Shown here: piece after piece, positions 6,041-7,676 of the stretch
Layout of the letters: each line of letters starts with the position of its first letter
How positions within the stretch are numbered: the first letter of the stretch is position 1
NCBI GenBank assembly: GCA_017553965.1
Contig: JAFZJK010000154.1
Span: 1 to 7,676, forward strand
Length of the DNA stretch: 7,676 bases
Direction of reading: 5' to 3'
DNA from: Lachnospiraceae bacterium
GTDB lineage: Bacteria; Bacillota_A; Clostridia; Lachnospirales; Lachnospiraceae
The notes under the pieces: generated by a model
Database searches by the model: none
What the model was told of the DNA's origin: nothing
The model's input: only the letters and a program-made list of their open reading frames with translations
Translations under genes and position numbers: made by a program

Positions 6041-7676
6041 TCAATGTGAAAAAGGTGTAAGTCCCAAAAGCTTGCCGTCACTGCAGTCAACCAGATACAC
6101 ATCGTTTCGGCTGATGTAGTTGTTCCATTCCTTGCTGTTATAATAAATAATGGGACTGTTTATCCTGTTGTCATAACTGTCATCTATAAGCTCCAACGCG
6201 TAATCTTCAAAATTCTCCCAGCTGCAGGGGATATCCGTGGTCTCTATAAGGAAGTATTCTCCGGAGCCTTCCCATGTTTCAACCGCTACCTGTGCATGCC
6301 CGGTAGGGAATATCAGGTATGTATGCATGCCGGCACTCTGCAGAGCACTTGCTATTACCAGCGATGTCTCGATGCACAGACCGCTCTTACTCTCAAGCAC
6401 CTGCTCAGGAAACAGGATATGCTGGTCCGCTCCGTCTATGGAGAAAGGATCCATATTATAGCGTACCCCTGTGTCGGACATGGCGATCATTAATGCCGCA
6501 GCCTGAATGTATGTATCCACGTATTTTGTGTACATAGGACCCTGATATCCTGTAAAATATTCAAACTCACCATCCGTGATCTCACTTAATACATCTATTG
6601 CATCACGTTTAAGCTTGGTTATGGCATCTGATTCGGGAGCTAAGAAGCAGAGGACATTATCTCCGGAGCATACGCCGAATTCATCATCGTACCATTTAAA
6701 ATCGTTGATGCTTAAGATATGCACCGGGAATGACTTTGTATCGAGAAGCTTTCCCGAAATATCCTTTATGGTGATCTTGATATTCGAATCCCAGGCGCTA
6801 CCCAAATTCATAGTCCCGGTTGCAGCCGGAGGCTTGATATATACAGGCATGGTGTGTGAGTTCAGGCTGTATTTCTGCTCATACTTCTGCGTAAGCCCGG
6901 GGATCTCGCATTCTATGACTATGTCCTTTTCTCCCGAAATGCACGCCGCTTCTATTAATACAAAGTGATCGTACGAATTATAGAGTGCGGGATAGATGTC
7001 TTCTACCGTCTTATAGTTAAAATTGACCTCTCCAACATATGAATGCGTAAAGGTATATGAGCCTCTCTCTCCGAAAGCCCGTTCGGAAGCCTTGCCGATC
7101 TCTTCATATATCAGATCTGCCTTTGCCAGCTGCATGTCGGTAAAAGCATCCTCATCACCTATTATATTTACCATTTCCGCATTAAGATTATCCAGGATCT
7201 TTATTATACGCAATATCAGGTTATAAGCCGAATTGATCTTAAGATAATCCTCCGAATCTATTCCTTCGACTATACGGGATGTAAAGGTATGTATAAGCTG
7301 CGCGGTATTTTTCCATCTGTTCCAAAGAGGTTCAAAATATGCGGGACACTCGGTCTCTTCCATTTTTGAGAGGAGCTCCTCTATCTTTAAATAACACTTG
7401 TTGGCCATTTCGGTAGTTGAACGGGCACGTGACATGATATCCCAATAATCGCCCAAAAGCTTTACCGCATCCACATAGTCCAAAGCAAACTTAATAAGAT
7501 CCCGGCATTCAAATATATAATCTCCGGATATGCTCATCACTTCGGCTCCGGCGGCTAAGATGTTTTCGGGTACACCTCTTAAGGCAGCAAATCCTTTTTT
7601 GCATTCTTCGTATCTGGTACAGTATTGGTCGATATCAATATCTGTTTCGACATCATCAAAATCAAAATTGGCATTC
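6041..7676 (-). CDS. Transglutaminase-like protein with Ig-like middle domain (5' end cut by window)
   Basis: The frame is open to the window edge, giving 544 residues of the C-terminal part; the start lies beyond 7676. Numbering from the first complete codon, residues about 1-230 are mostly helical with an acidic beginning and no membrane segment. About 236-325 looks beta-rich and Ig-like, ending near SINDFKWYDDEFG. About 345-485 is a transglutaminase/protease-like core: SKSGLCIETS with the candidate nucleophile Cys434, FPTGHAQVAVE with His460, and YFLIETTD with Glu478 (or Asp481) as third residue. The preceding VRYNMDPFSID and LFPEQVLESKSG segments match a type of clostridial protein I recall. 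The superfamily includes proteases, peptidases and cross-linking enzymes, so the reaction cannot be named. A GTG at 7538-7540 is in frame, but coding sequence continues upstream of it, so it is unlikely to be the start. No terminator is obvious before the rubrerythrin promoter, so read-through is possible. Confidence 0.8.
   Translation of the reverse strand, partial: NANFDFDDVETDIDIDQYCTRYEECKKGFAALRGVPENILAAGAEVMSISGDYIFECRDLIKFALDYVDAVKLLGDYWDIMSRARSTTEMANKCYLKIEELLSKMEETECPAYFEPLWNRWKNTAQLIHTFTSRIVEGIDSEDYLKINSAYNLILRIIKILDNLNAEMVNIIGDEDAFTDMQLAKADLIYEEIGKASERAFGERGSYTFTHSYVGEVNFNYKTVEDIYPALYNSYDHFVLIEAACISGEKDIVIECEIPGLTQKYEQKYSLNSHTMPVYIKPPAATGTMNLGSAWDSNIKITIKDISGKLLDTKSFPVHILSINDFKWYDDEFGVCSGDNVLCFLAPESDAITKLKRDAIDVLSEITDGEFEYFTGYQGPMYTKYVDTYIQAAALMIAMSDTGVRYNMDPFSIDGADQHILFPEQVLESKSGLCIETSLVIASALQSAGMHTYLIFPTGHAQVAVETWEGSGEYFLIETTDIPCSWENFEDYALELIDDSYDNRINSPIIYYNSKEWNNYISRNDVYLVDCSDGKLLGLTPFSH

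Noticed and set aside
7538..7540. GTG as the start of the transglutaminase-like gene
   Set aside because: The same frame continues without a stop to 7676 with protein-like composition, and no clear Shine-Dalgarno site precedes the GTG.

Overview
The window reads as chromosomal DNA from a low-to-moderate-GC anaerobic Firmicute, most likely Clostridia and plausibly Lachnospiraceae. Three things point there: strong purine-rich Shine-Dalgarno sites (GGAG, AAGGGAG, AAAGAGG), a reverse rubrerythrin, and intergenic repeats of kinds I associate with gut Clostridia. The taxon is an inference, because there is no marker gene such as rRNA here. Every gene I can support lies on the minus strand, so transcription runs from high to low coordinates. 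I see no tRNA, rRNA, CRISPR array or transposase gene.

Right part (6041-7676): the C-terminal 544 residues of a transglutaminase-like protein. It has a helical N-terminal region, a beta-rich Ig-like middle domain and a Cys-His-acid core. The reading frame stays open to the window edge, so the true start lies outside. Next (5400-5942) is a single-gene unit for reverse rubrerythrin, with a near-consensus promoter, a hairpin near the predicted 5' end of its mRNA, a strong ribosome-binding site and a clear intrinsic terminator.

Left part (1-5306): an apparent three-gene unit starting at its own promoter. It encodes ABC half-transporter B (815 residues), a small DUF1854-family protein (199 residues) and ABC half-transporter A (at least 635 residues, cut off by the window start inside its LSGG signature). 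The two half-transporters share an unusual layout: an N-terminal region resembling a bacterial PH-like domain, a four-cysteine zinc ribbon, then the standard exporter membrane domain and ATPase domain. They probably form a heterodimer, with the DUF1854 protein as an accessory subunit. The substrate cannot be read from the sequence.

Both gaps inside this unit are filled by hairpin-forming repeats of two different types: a roughly 134-bp element with imperfect inverted ends touching the DUF1854 stop codon, and a 45-bp double hairpin just after the half-transporter B stop codon. The most interesting item is the ABC/DUF1854 module with its paired PH-like and zinc-ribbon extensions. The rest looks like ordinary chromosomal content.
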